The notes below the pieces were generated by a model. That model did no database searches and had not been told where the DNA came from. It saw nothing but the letters and a program-made list of their open reading frames with translations. DNA of 22,042 nt from OPU3-GD-OMZ sp001901525 (GTDB lineage Bacteria > Pseudomonadota > Gammaproteobacteria > Methylococcales > Methylomonadaceae). The stretch covers positions 1 to 22,042 of the forward strand of contig CAXCEI010000025.1 in the NCBI GenBank assembly GCA_963981505.1, written 5' to 3'. The translations under genes and the position numbers were made by a program. Below, piece by piece: positions 1-7,997 of the stretch; positions within the stretch are counted from its first letter, which is position 1; each line of letters starts with the position of its first letter.

Positions 1-20
1 TACTGTACACTTTTCAAGAT
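1..20 (+). promoter_or_regulatory. Possible LexA (SOS) half-site upstream of umuD
   Basis: The first bases read TACTGTACAC, an intact left half of the gammaproteobacterial SOS box (TACTGT-N8-ACAGTA). The right half at 11-20 matches poorly (CAAG where ACAG is expected). The position, about 28 nt before the umuD start codon, is right for a LexA operator. The window begins here, so a better site further upstream cannot be excluded. Suggestive only. Confidence 0.25.
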
Positions 21-47
21 AGTCACATTCCTCACCCGATAGCTTGT

Positions 48-635
48 ATGCAAAACAACCATGGCGGCCCACGCTCCGGCGCTGGCCGAAAAAAAGGCTC
101 CTCTGTCTATGGCGAAAGTACCCGTGCTATTCGTGTGCCTGAAAGTCTTATGCCAACCGTTAGGCAACTACTCGATCACCGTAAACAACACCCGTCACTG
201 GAAAAAACGATGACTGATAGTTTTCTTCATCCCGCGCAAAACCCTAACACCCTTGCCTGTCCACTTTTTACCGGAAAAGTCGCTGCTGGATTTCCGTCTC
301 CAGCTGATGACCATATTGAAAAAACACTGGATTTAAATGAACTACTGATTAGCAAACCGACTGCAACTTTTTTTGTCCGCGCCGAGGGTGAATCGATGCT
401 GGGTGCCGGGATCCACCCTAATGATATTTTGGTGGTCGACCGCTCACTTGAGGCCGTTCCGGGAAAGATCGTTATTTGTGCGGTGAATGGTGAACTGACT
501 GTAAAACGACTGATTCAACGCCACGAACAACTCATCCTCGCCAGCGAAAACAGCGATTACCCCGACATCCTGATTCGAGAAGATTTTGATCTGGTCATTT
601 GGGGCGTGGTGACCAATGTTATTCACGCCCTTTAA
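48..635 (+). CDS. umuD: UmuD-like SOS protein with N-terminal extension (S24 peptidase fold)
   Basis: UmuD is the accessory subunit of translesion polymerase V; RecA filaments stimulate it to cut itself into active UmuD'. Residues 72-195 align with almost all of E. coli UmuD (139 aa). The self-cleavage site is A80-G81 in VAAGFPSP. The catalytic Ser is S116 in GESM and the Lys is K153 in LTVKRL; the 37-residue spacing equals that of E. coli S60/K97. The protein is 195 aa, about 55 longer than usual. The extra N-terminus has a basic GGPRSGAGRKKG segment (6-17) followed by a strand-helix-like RVPESLMPTVRQLL (29-42), possibly a nucleic-acid-binding module (inference). It is followed by umuC after 33 nt, so the two are probably cotranscribed. 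No Shine-Dalgarno precedes the ATG. Confidence 0.9.
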   Translation: MQNNHGGPRSGAGRKKGSSVYGESTRAIRVPESLMPTVRQLLDHRKQHPSLEKTMTDSFLHPAQNPNTLACPLFTGKVAAGFPSPADDHIEKTLDLNELLISKPTATFFVRAEGESMLGAGIHPNDILVVDRSLEAVPGKIVICAVNGELTVKRLIQRHEQLILASENSDYPDILIREDFDLVIWGVVTNVIHAL

Positions 636-668
636 CACCCCCCTACAGACGAACCTTTAAAAAATACC

Positions 669-1943
669 ATGCCGTCCTGTTTTGCCTTAGTCGATTGCAA
701 CAATTTCTATGTCAGTTGTGAGCGCTTGTTTCGACCGGACCTGCACGGTAAAGCCGTCGCCGTGCTCAGTAATAATGACGGCTGCATTATTGCCCGTAGC
801 GAAGAAGTCAAAGCGCTCGGCATTCAAATGGCCACCCCCGTGCATCAGGTTATGCCTTTAATTAAACAACACCGAGTACAGCTTTTTTCATCGAACTATT
901 CACTCTACGGCGACCTTTCCAACCGTGTCATGAGTACCTTAGCAGGCTTTACCCCACACCTTGAAATCTATTCCATTGATGAATCTTTTTTAACACTCCA
1001 AACATTGCCGACTCAAAGTATTAAGGCGCAAGCTCAAACCATTCGCCGCACGGTGCAACGACACACCGGCATCCCTGTGAGTATCGGTCTGGGCCCGACT
1101 AAAACACTCGCAAAACTTGCCAACAAGATCGCCAAGCAAGAAAAAACCACCGGCATTTTCAACCTCTCTTGCCCCATCGACAGAGCCTGCTACTTAAAAT
1201 TGACCGCTGTTAAAAACATTTGGGGTATTGGCTCTAAAACCGCAAAAAAATTACAAGCGCTTAAGATCATAACGGCCTGGGATTTAGCACAACAAGACCC
1301 TGAATGGATTCGATCGTTATTCACTGTCACGGCCGCCCGAACCGTTCGGGAACTCAACGGCTTTACCTGCTTAACACTCGATGAGGTTCCCGCCACTAAA
1401 CAACAAATTATTTGCTCCAGAAGTTTCAAAGGCGGCCTCCGTGACCATCGGTTATTGGCTCAAGCACTCAGCCATTTTTGTCTCCGTGCCGGTGAAAAGT
1501 TAAGAATTCAAAACAGCCTGACGAGCCGTATCACCTTATTTATCAATACCCATCCCTTTGATAAAAATACACCTGCAGATAATCGCTCAGCCAGCTTAAA
1601 ACTACCGCAGGCCACACAAGACAGCCGGGTTATTATCGCTCAGGCAAAAAAACTGCTCACACAATTAGTTCAACCGGGCTACCGCTACCATCAGTGCGGT
1701 ATTGTCTTAAGCCATTTTGATCACCCTACAACACCGCGGCAAGCAGACCTGTTTACGGACAACGCTCATCAATCACACGCCAGAAAACTGATGAAAACGA
1801 TCGACACGATCAATCAACGCTTTCCTAACCGTTTAACATTCGCCGCCAGTGGCTTACAGACTGCTTGGCAAGCCCCGCCGCAGTGGCTATCGCCACACTA
1901 CACCACCCAATGGCAAGAATTAGCGCACGTCAAATGTATTTAG
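669..1943 (+). CDS. umuC: Error-prone DNA polymerase V catalytic subunit UmuC (Y family)
   Basis: UmuC is the catalytic subunit of polymerase V and works with UmuD'2 and RecA to copy past lesions during the SOS response. At 424 aa it matches E. coli UmuC (422 aa). Visible landmarks are the N-terminal metal-binding D9 in ALVDCNNFY, the steric and nucleotide-contact region SNNDGCIIAR (34-43), the catalytic D104-E105 in YSIDES, the thumb helix-hairpin-helix region around WGIGSKTAKKL (185-195), the little-finger domain (about 245-350), and a beta-clamp-binding motif QADLF (358-362) like E. coli QLNLF. All expected catalytic residues are present, so it appears functional. It follows umuD by 33 nt and its 3' end converges on the zinc-ribbon gene with only 6 nt between stops. 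Confidence 0.96.
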   Translation: MPSCFALVDCNNFYVSCERLFRPDLHGKAVAVLSNNDGCIIARSEEVKALGIQMATPVHQVMPLIKQHRVQLFSSNYSLYGDLSNRVMSTLAGFTPHLEIYSIDESFLTLQTLPTQSIKAQAQTIRRTVQRHTGIPVSIGLGPTKTLAKLANKIAKQEKTTGIFNLSCPIDRACYLKLTAVKNIWGIGSKTAKKLQALKIITAWDLAQQDPEWIRSLFTVTAARTVRELNGFTCLTLDEVPATKQQIICSRSFKGGLRDHRLLAQALSHFCLRAGEKLRIQNSLTSRITLFINTHPFDKNTPADNRSASLKLPQATQDSRVIIAQAKKLLTQLVQPGYRYHQCGIVLSHFDHPTTPRQADLFTDNAHQSHARKLMKTIDTINQRFPNRLTFAASGLQTAWQAPPQWLSPHYTTQWQELAHVKCI

Positions 1944-1949
1944 TTACCC

Positions 1950-2144
1950 TTACTCATCATCTCTTTTCAGGTCAATATGACTGAACTGCCCCGCTGCATC
2001 CACCTGCGTACTCATTAAGATAGGCGCACAACAGACCGAACAGTCTTCAATATATTGTTGCTCCCCTAAAGAAATGTCGACTAATATCTCGATCATTTCA
2101 CCGCAATAAGGACACCCGACCCACAATTCCTCTTGTCTTAACAC
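1950..2144 (-). CDS. CPXCG-motif cysteine-rich zinc-ribbon small protein
   Basis: This is a small protein of the family usually annotated 'CPXCG motif-containing cysteine-rich protein', of unknown function. It carries two cysteine pairs, CPYCG and CSVCC, separated by about 23 residues, which should bind one zinc ion, and the family's acidic-basic C-terminus (KRDDE). I chose the GTG at 2144 because AGGGGG lies 6 nt upstream and the resulting 64 aa protein, with the CPYCG motif about ten residues in, fits family length. The frame stays open upstream to an ATG at 2195 and a GTG at 2201, giving an 81-83 aa form with no Shine-Dalgarno. It is divergent from prmC and converges on umuC. Confidence 0.8.
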   Translation of the reverse strand: MLRQEELWVGCPYCGEMIEILVDISLGEQQYIEDCSVCCAPILMSTQVDAAGQFSHIDLKRDDE

Positions 2145-2207
2145 CGCCACCCCCTCTGAGCCGTCAACTTTCTGTGGCCGTTCACTTAAAATCATAACCA
2201 CGCAACT

Positions 2208-2216
2208 TGTTATAAT
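2208..2216 (+). promoter_or_regulatory. Extended -10 promoter for prmC
   Basis: The sequence TGTTATAAT is a perfect extended -10 element (TG-N-TATAAT). No good -35 hexamer lies 16-18 nt upstream, which is acceptable for extended -10 promoters. Transcription would start near 2223, leaving a leader of about 20 nt before the prmC ATG at 2244. The same nonamer occurs before dacA. Confidence 0.55.
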
Positions 2217-2243
2217 GGCTTAAACTGTCAAAATCAAATCCTT

Positions 2244-3086
2244 ATGACCACTATTCATTCACTGCTGAGCACTGCCAGCCAACAACTCACGGCTATTTCA
2301 GATTCACCGACTCTTGATGCTGAAATACTGCTGAGCTTTATATTGCAAAAAGACCGCTCACACTTAACCGCTTGGCCAGAAAAAGAACTCACTGAGGACC
2401 ATTGCCAGCAATTTAAGACGCTCGTTAACAAACGCTACGCAGGCCATCCTATTGCCTATTTAACCGGAACCCGGGAATTCTGGTCGCGCCCTTTTACCGT
2501 CAATTCTGACGTATTAATCCCCCGCCCTGATACTGAATTATTAATTGAACTGGCCTTATTAGCACTGCCTGAAAACAAGGCCCTGAACATACTCGACTTA
2601 GGAACCGGTAGCGGAGCTATCGCTATTACCTTGGCCGCCGAACGCCCGCAACTGACAGTCACCGCAACCGATGCCAGCGCGAAGGCACTCGCACTCGCTA
2701 AAAAGAACGCCCACCAACTGGGTTGTACCACTATTGAATTTTGTCACGGTCACTGGTTTAAACCGCTGACCGGTCAGCACTACGATTTAATTGCCAGCAA
2801 TCCACCTTATATCGCACCGAATGACCCACATTTAGCACAGGGGGATATTCGTTTTGAACCCCAACAGGCGCTAATTGCCGCCAATCAAGGTCTTGCTGAT
2901 ATCCAAACCATTACCGACCATGCCCGTCAACACCTTAAAGCAGGCGCTCCCCTGCTCATTGAACACGGCTACGACCAACAAGCCCATGTCCAAGGCATTT
3001 TTAAACGCTTTAATTATGATAGAATTGCGACCCACAACGACTTGGCCGGCAACCCCCGCGTTACCACCGGCGTTTATAACACTTAA
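2244..3086 (+). CDS. prmC: Peptide chain release factor N5-glutamine methyltransferase PrmC
   Basis: PrmC uses S-adenosylmethionine to methylate the glutamine of the GGQ motif in release factors 1 and 2, which speeds translation termination. The length of 280 aa matches E. coli PrmC (277 aa). The N-terminal helical RF-recognition domain covers about 1-85. It is followed by a class I methyltransferase fold with the SAM-binding loop DLGTGSG (118-124) and the signature NPPY (186-189) that holds the target amide. The region IPRPDTELL (92-100) is also typical. prmC often follows prfA; here prfA is not upstream and prmC is first in a short unit with the JAMM peptidase gene 45 nt downstream. An extended -10 promoter lies just upstream. 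No Shine-Dalgarno is visible. Confidence 0.96.
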   Translation: MTTIHSLLSTASQQLTAISDSPTLDAEILLSFILQKDRSHLTAWPEKELTEDHCQQFKTLVNKRYAGHPIAYLTGTREFWSRPFTVNSDVLIPRPDTELLIELALLALPENKALNILDLGTGSGAIAITLAAERPQLTVTATDASAKALALAKKNAHQLGCTTIEFCHGHWFKPLTGQHYDLIASNPPYIAPNDPHLAQGDIRFEPQQALIAANQGLADIQTITDHARQHLKAGAPLLIEHGYDQQAHVQGIFKRFNYDRIATHNDLAGNPRVTTGVYNT

Positions 3087-3131
3087 ATACCCAAACGACT
3101 GTATTAACCCACTCACTGAACCCATCGCCCC

Positions 3132-3551
3132 ATGACTGCTAACGATATAAGAATTCCACGCCGCATTACCAACGAGCTATTACATCTCGCTCAATTGTCA
3201 CCGACAAAAGAAGTTTGCGGTCTGGTCGGTAGCAAAGCCGGTATTCCACACCGTTGTTACCCTGTAGATAATATTGCCGAATGTCCAGAGCAACGTTTTT
3301 TATTGGATGCCCAACAACAAATTCAAGCCATGACAACTATCCGCGAGCGTGGAGAAGATTTTTTTGCCATCTTCCACTCCCACCCTACAAGCCCAGCCAT
3401 CCCTTCGGAAACCGATATTAAAATGGCTAACTACCCCGATATCATCCAGATGATTATTTCCTTAAATACCAAAGGCATCCTTGAGTTGCGGGCGTTTAAA
3501 CTAGACACCCCACAGCCTCAAGAAATAAAACTCACACTCTTTAATGATTAA
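3132..3551 (+). CDS. M67 family JAMM metallopeptidase (Mov34/MPN/PAD-1)
   Basis: This is a compact 139 aa JAB1/MPN metalloprotease. The full JAMM motif is present: E27 in KEVCGL, then H82-x-H84-x7-S92-x2-D95 in FHSHPTSPAIPSETD, so a zinc-dependent isopeptidase or carboxypeptidase active site is intact. Bacterial members with this architecture (Mec+/CysO-type) trim C-terminal residues from ubiquitin-like sulfur carrier proteins, and their genes often sit next to moeB/thiF-type E1 genes. Here the neighbour is prmC, 45 nt upstream and probably in the same operon, while a MoeB/ThiF gene lies 18 kb away at the window end. The substrate cannot be told from sequence. It ends 17 nt from the convergent gatB. 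Confidence 0.88.
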   Translation: MTANDIRIPRRITNELLHLAQLSPTKEVCGLVGSKAGIPHRCYPVDNIAECPEQRFLLDAQQQIQAMTTIRERGEDFFAIFHSHPTSPAIPSETDIKMANYPDIIQMIISLNTKGILELRAFKLDTPQPQEIKLTLFND

Positions 3552-3568
3552 CCCCCCAAAAAGCAGGC

Positions 3569-5002
3569 TTAACGCTTTAGTTTTTCCTTCAACATCGCAT
3601 TCACTTCACCGGGATTTGCTTTGCCTTGCGTCAACTTCATCACCTGACCGACAAAAAAACCAAACACCTTATCTTTACCGGATAAATACTGCTCAACCTG
3701 ACCGGCATTATTGGCAATCACCTCGTCAATAATGGCTTCAATAGCACCGGTATCGGTAATTTGCTTTAAGCCCTTCTGGTCAATAATTTCATCAGCGGTT
3801 TGATCGCTGTGCCATAACGCCTCAAAAACCTGCTTGGCAATTTTCCCCGAAATCGTATTATCCGCTATCCGTGCTAACAATCCGGCAAAACGTACATGTC
3901 CGATCGGGCTTTGGGTAATATCCAACCCATCCTTATTTAAAGCACCGGCTAAATGACCGGTCATCCAATTGGTACATAACTTCGCCTCACAACCCGAAGC
4001 ACTGATAACTGCTTCATAATAATCAGCCGTATCTTTGGAATGGGTCAATAACACCGCGGTCTCTTCATCGACCCCATACTGTTCTTTAAAGCGCAATTTC
4101 TTAGCATCCGGTAATTCCGGCAATTCGCCACGGGCTTGTTCTATCAATGCTTCCGTAATAACTACGGGTAATAAATCAGGGTCTGGGAAATAACGATAAT
4201 CGTTGGCTTCTTCCTTACTCCGCATAGAGCGGGTTTCATCTAAATCAGAATCATACAGCCGCGTTTCTTGCACCACACTCAATCCCGATTCAATCCTGTC
4301 AATCTGACGCTCTACTTCATGATTGATAGCTTTCTCGACAAAGCGAAAAGAATTTAAGTTCTTAACCTCCGCCCGGGTACCAAATTCCACCTGCCCTTTA
4401 GGGCGCACGGAAACATTCGCATCACAACGAAACGACCCTTCCTGCATATTGCCATCACAAATACCTAAGTAACGCACCAGCGTATGTAACTTTTTCATAT
4501 AGGCAACGGCTTCTTTAGCTGAACGCATATCCGGCTCTGACACAATTTCCAATAACGGTGTCCCCGCCCGGTTTAAATCTATCCCCGACAAGCCCTGAAA
4601 ATCCTCATGCAATGATTTACCGGCATCTTCTTCCAAATGCGCCCGGGTCACACCGATGCGTTTAGTCTCGCCCTCGACTTCAATATCCAACACCCCTTGA
4701 CCGACGATCGGTAACTCAAATTGACTAATCTGGTAGCCTTTCGGCAAATCAGGGTAAAAATAATTTTTCCTGGAGAAAACCGAATAAGGCGCTATTTCCG
4801 CACCGATCGCCACACCAAACCGCAGCGCTAAATGCATCGCTTGTTCATTTAATACCGGTAAGACGCCGGGCAATCCTAAATCAACCGCACATGCCTGGGT
4901 ATTTGGCTCAGCGCCATAGGCGGTCGATGCGCCCGAAAATATTTTCGATTTTGTTGCAAGTTGGGCATGAATCTCTAACCCAATGACTGTTTCCCATTCC
5001 AT
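3569..5002 (-). CDS. gatB: Asp/Glu-tRNA(Asn/Gln) amidotransferase subunit B
   Basis: GatB is the kinase and tRNA-binding subunit of the GatCAB amidotransferase. It activates the carboxylate of misacylated Glu-tRNA(Gln) or Asp-tRNA(Asn), which then receives ammonia from GatA. The 477 aa length is normal. The N-terminal cradle carries the family signatures VIGLEIHAQL (6-15) and LGLPGVLPVLN (42-52), followed by the conserved EIVSEPDMRS (about 151-160). The C-terminal third is the helical plus YqeY-like tRNA-binding part. The start ATG has GAGG 7 nt upstream. It is the last gene of the gatCAB operon, 75 nt after gatA; that gap contains a small hairpin. It converges on the JAMM peptidase gene. Confidence 0.97.
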   Translation of the reverse strand: MEWETVIGLEIHAQLATKSKIFSGASTAYGAEPNTQACAVDLGLPGVLPVLNEQAMHLALRFGVAIGAEIAPYSVFSRKNYFYPDLPKGYQISQFELPIVGQGVLDIEVEGETKRIGVTRAHLEEDAGKSLHEDFQGLSGIDLNRAGTPLLEIVSEPDMRSAKEAVAYMKKLHTLVRYLGICDGNMQEGSFRCDANVSVRPKGQVEFGTRAEVKNLNSFRFVEKAINHEVERQIDRIESGLSVVQETRLYDSDLDETRSMRSKEEANDYRYFPDPDLLPVVITEALIEQARGELPELPDAKKLRFKEQYGVDEETAVLLTHSKDTADYYEAVISASGCEAKLCTNWMTGHLAGALNKDGLDITQSPIGHVRFAGLLARIADNTISGKIAKQVFEALWHSDQTADEIIDQKGLKQITDTGAIEAIIDEVIANNAGQVEQYLSGKDKVFGFFVGQVMKLTQGKANPGEVNAMLKEKLKR

Positions 5003-5040
5003 TTAAATGCCTCTGTAACGCTTACCTTTTTATCTACATA

Positions 5041-5057
5041 CACTCTTAAAAAGAGTG
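5041..5057 (-). other. Short perfect hairpin between gatA and gatB
   Basis: The bases CACTCTT (5041-5047) and AAGAGTG (5051-5057) form a 7-bp perfect stem with a 3-nt loop. On the transcribed (minus) strand no U-run follows, so this is not a standard terminator. It could influence mRNA processing, stability or the GatA:GatB ratio (inference). Confidence 0.4.
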
Positions 5058-5077
5058 ACCTCAAAACTACTGCTTTC

Positions 5078-6529
5078 TTATTCGATACCCGCGGGTGCTT
5101 GTTGGTGCCAATCGGTTTCCTGCTGGTAACGGTGGGCCACATTGAGTAACCGCGCTTCATCAAAATAATTACCAATGATTTGTAAGCCAACCGGCTTCTG
5201 ATCCACAAACCCTGCTGGAATCGAAAGCGCCGGCAACCCGGCTAAATTAACCGCAATGGTATACATATCAGACAAATACATTTCAATGGGGTCTCCTGTT
5301 TTTTCACCCAGGCCAAAAGCCGGCGTCGGTGTCACAGGCCCCATTAACACATCGACCTCTGACAATACTTTTTTGAAATCATCACTGATCAAACGACGAA
5401 TTTTCTGCGCTTGAAGATAATAAGCATCGTAATAACCGGTCGATAAGGCATAGGTACCGATCAATATTCTACGTTTAACCTCTGCGCCAAATCCTTCCCC
5501 GCGAGAACGAATATATAGATCGTTTAAATCTTCAGGTGCTTCACAACGATGCCCGTACCGAACCCCGTCAAAACGTGATAAGTTAGCAGAACACTCTGCC
5601 GGTGCAACAATATAATAAGCCGGAATAGACAAATTAATATTAGGCATTGACACTTCAACAACCTCAGCCCCTAATCGTGTATATTCAGCAATAGCCTCTT
5701 CAACAACTTGCGCCATTTGCGCATTCAAATTGTCTCCAAAGAACTCTTTAGGTAATCCTATTTTAAGCCCTGCCAATGAGTCATTGAGGTCTTTAGAATA
5801 ATCTGGCACCGGTTTATCGACACTGGTTGAATCCCGCGAATCAAACCCCGCCATTGTTTGCAACATTAACGCCGCATCCTCTACTGTCCGCGTCATCGGA
5901 CCGCCCTGATCAAGACTGGAAGCAAACGCAATCATGCCGTAACGCGACACCCGCCCATAGGTCGGCTTCAAGCCGGTAATACCGCAAAAAGCAGCCGGTT
6001 GACGAATAGACCCTCCGGTATCTGTACCGGTGGCACCAACCGCTAAACGCGCTGCTACCGCGCAAGCCGACCCGCCTGAAGACCCCCCCGGCACAGCCGA
6101 CTGATCCCAAGGGTTTTTAACCGGGCCAAAAAAACTGGTTTCATTGGATGACCCCATGGCGAACTCATCCATATTTAATTTGCCCAAAGTCACCGCACCG
6201 GCTTGGTTAAATCGCTCAATGACGGTGGCATTATAGGGTGCCTGAAAATTATCCAGCATTTTAGAACCACAACTGGTTTTAATGCCCTGAGTACAAAAAA
6301 TATCCTTATGTGCGAGCGGAATACCGGTTAAAGGACCTGCTTTTCCGTCGCTAATTAATTGGTCCGCTATTTTAGCCTGCGCGATGGCTTCAACTTCGGT
6401 CACCGTAATAAAACAATTCAACTCACTGTGTTGCTTGATTCGTGCCAAGTGCGCTGTTGTTAATTCCTGACTCGAAAATTCTCCCGCCTGAAGGCCTTTA
6501 GCCAATTCAGCGATCGTTTGATTATGCAT
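5078..6529 (-). CDS. gatA: Asp/Glu-tRNA(Asn/Gln) amidotransferase subunit A
   Basis: GatA is the glutaminase subunit of GatCAB and supplies ammonia for tRNA-dependent synthesis of Gln and/or Asn. It belongs to the amidase-signature family. The Ser-cisSer-Lys triad is complete: K75 in AHKDIF, cis-S150 in PGGSSGGS, and nucleophile S174 in TDTGGSIRQP. These spacings match the Staphylococcus aureus enzyme (K79, S154, S178). I chose the ATG at 6529 (MHNQTIAELA, 483 aa) because AGGAG lies 11 nt upstream and family members begin this way. An in-frame TTG at 6538 would sit only 2 nt from that Shine-Dalgarno. It lies 18 nt downstream of gatC and is probably cotranscribed with gatC and gatB. Confidence 0.97.
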   Translation of the reverse strand: MHNQTIAELAKGLQAGEFSSQELTTAHLARIKQHSELNCFITVTEVEAIAQAKIADQLISDGKAGPLTGIPLAHKDIFCTQGIKTSCGSKMLDNFQAPYNATVIERFNQAGAVTLGKLNMDEFAMGSSNETSFFGPVKNPWDQSAVPGGSSGGSACAVAARLAVGATGTDTGGSIRQPAAFCGITGLKPTYGRVSRYGMIAFASSLDQGGPMTRTVEDAALMLQTMAGFDSRDSTSVDKPVPDYSKDLNDSLAGLKIGLPKEFFGDNLNAQMAQVVEEAIAEYTRLGAEVVEVSMPNINLSIPAYYIVAPAECSANLSRFDGVRYGHRCEAPEDLNDLYIRSRGEGFGAEVKRRILIGTYALSTGYYDAYYLQAQKIRRLISDDFKKVLSEVDVLMGPVTPTPAFGLGEKTGDPIEMYLSDMYTIAVNLAGLPALSIPAGFVDQKPVGLQIIGNYFDEARLLNVAHRYQQETDWHQQAPAGIE

Positions 6530-6547
6530 AGATTCCAAAACTCCTAA

Positions 6548-6835
6548 CTAATCAATGACTTTAGGTACTAAATAAAGGCCTGCTTCAATCTCAGGCGCCT
6601 GCGCCTGAAATAATGCCCGCTGATCGTCTTCTGTGACTTCATCGGCCCGCAATCTTTGCACTTGATCCATCGGATGTGCCATCGGAGTAACGTGTTCCGT
6701 GTTCACTGAACTCATTTGCTCCACTAAATTTAAAATTCCAGAAAGTTCTTTCGCATAACTGTCAACGTCCTTCTCGTCAACCCCAAGCCGCGCCAAATAT
6801 GCAATTTTATTAACTTCTTCTGTCGTTAACGCCAT
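6548..6835 (-). CDS. gatC: Asp/Glu-tRNA(Asn/Gln) amidotransferase subunit C
   Basis: GatC is the small structural subunit that wraps around the GatA-GatB interface and stabilises the amidotransferase. The 95 aa length is typical. The N-terminal helix TTEEVNKIAYLARL (4-17) is the family signature, and the HVTPMAHPMDQVQRLRAD stretch (about 45-62) followed by an acidic linker is also characteristic. The start ATG is preceded by GGAG at a spacing of 6 nt. It is the first gene of gatCAB and is divergent from mreB, an arrangement also known from Pseudomonas. Confidence 0.95.
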   Translation of the reverse strand: MALTTEEVNKIAYLARLGVDEKDVDSYAKELSGILNLVEQMSSVNTEHVTPMAHPMDQVQRLRADEVTEDDQRALFQAQAPEIEAGLYLVPKVID

Positions 6836-6950
6836 TTCTTACTCCATGAACTAAAATATCATTTCTTTTTACCAAATATAATACTTGATATCTTGCCCAA
6901 ATACCCACTCGATTGTTAAAGTAGTAATATTTTATTAGCAAGGATAGAAC
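6836..6950. promoter_or_regulatory. Divergent gatC / mreB intergenic promoter region
   Basis: This 115-bp AT-rich gap must hold the promoters of both gatCAB (minus strand) and the mreB-led run (plus strand). On the plus strand a perfect TATAAT (6877-6882) lacks a recognisable -35. A weaker alternative is TTGCCC (6893-6898), 18 nt, then TG-extended TAAAGT (6917-6922). I cannot decide between them, nor assign a clear gatC promoter. AAGGA at 6940-6944 is the mreB ribosome binding site, 6 nt before its ATG. Confidence 0.4.
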
Positions 6951-7997
6951 ATGATGTTCAAACGCATACGCGGACTTTTTTCTACAGACCTGTCAATTGA
7001 TTTAGGAACCGCGAATACGCTTATTTATATTCCAGAACAAGGAATTGTTCTCAATGAACCCTCCGTTGTCGCCATTAAGGAAGACCGTGCACGCGGCAAT
7101 AAGTTTATTGCTGCTGTGGGGGCGGATGCCAAAGCTATGTTAGGACGCACCCCGGGGAATATTACGGCTATCCGGCCGCTTAAAGACGGTGTTATTGCTG
7201 ATTTTGCCGTGACCGAACGCATGCTACGGTTTTTTATTGAAAAAGTACATGAAAGTAAACTGTTACGCCCCAGCCCTCGAATCTTAGTCTGTGTTCCTTG
7301 CGGCTCAACACAAGTCGAACGCCGTGCTATCCGTGAATCAGCTTCTATGGCGGGCGCCCGCGAAGTCTATTTGGTTGAAGAACCCATGTCTGCCGCAGTC
7401 GGCGCAGGCCTACCTGTCGATCAAGCACAAGGATCTATGGTTCTTGATATTGGCGGCGGCACCTCTGAAGTTGCAGTCATTTCCTTAAATGGTATCGTCT
7501 ACTCGGCCTCCGTTCGTATTGGCGGTGATCGCTTCGATGAAGCCATTATAAATTATGTTCGACGTAACTACGGCACCTTAATTGGCGAAGCCACAGCTGA
7601 ACGCATTAAGCAAGAAATCGGCTCAGCCTACCCTGGCAATGAAATTTCCGAAATTGAAGTTAAAGGTCGCAACTTAGCCGAAGGTATCCCCAGAAGTTTC
7701 ACCCTCAACAGTAATGAAATGCTAGAAGCCCTTCAGGAACCGCTTGCCGGCATCGTAGGTGCTGTAAAGGTTGCACTGGAACAAACGCCACCCGAACTAG
7801 GAGCCGATGTTGCTGAACGCGGCATTGTCCTGACCGGTGGCGGTGCCCTGTTAAAAGATATTGATCGACTCATTTCCGAAGAAACAGGCCTCCCCGTCCT
7901 GATTGCCAATGACCCCTTAACCTGTGTTGCCCGTGGCGGTGGAAAGATTCTTGAAATGATGGATGATAAAAATATGATTGGCTTTTCTCTGGAATAA
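6951..7997 (+). CDS. mreB: Rod shape-determining actin homologue MreB
   Basis: MreB is a bacterial actin that forms membrane-bound filaments guiding lateral wall synthesis by RodA-PBP2. At 348 aa it is near-identical in layout to E. coli MreB (347 aa). The amphipathic membrane-binding N-terminus is MFKRIRGLF. The actin ATPase motifs are present: phosphate 1 in DLGTANTLIY (17-26), phosphate 2 in DIGGGTSEVAV (166-176), and the adenosine motif LTGGGALL (about 293-300). Two tandem ATG codons occur (6951 and 6954); both are served by the AAGGA Shine-Dalgarno upstream, one of the few clear ribosome binding sites on this strand. It leads the long cell-wall gene run and is separated from mreC by an unusually structured gap. 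Confidence 0.98.
   Translation: MMFKRIRGLFSTDLSIDLGTANTLIYIPEQGIVLNEPSVVAIKEDRARGNKFIAAVGADAKAMLGRTPGNITAIRPLKDGVIADFAVTERMLRFFIEKVHESKLLRPSPRILVCVPCGSTQVERRAIRESASMAGAREVYLVEEPMSAAVGAGLPVDQAQGSMVLDIGGGTSEVAVISLNGIVYSASVRIGGDRFDEAIINYVRRNYGTLIGEATAERIKQEIGSAYPGNEISEIEVKGRNLAEGIPRSFTLNSNEMLEALQEPLAGIVGAVKVALEQTPPELGADVAERGIVLTGGGALLKDIDRLISEETGLPVLIANDPLTCVARGGGKILEMMDDKNMIGFSLE

Noticed and set aside
2456..2780. Antisense open frames within prmC and similar ones inside gatA, mltB, rodA, rlpA and dat
   Set aside because: They have low-complexity or non-protein-like composition and overlap well-recognised genes on the other strand.
6530..6538. TTG start for gatA at 6538
   Set aside because: Only 2 nt from the AGGAG; the ATG at 6529 gives the family N-terminus.
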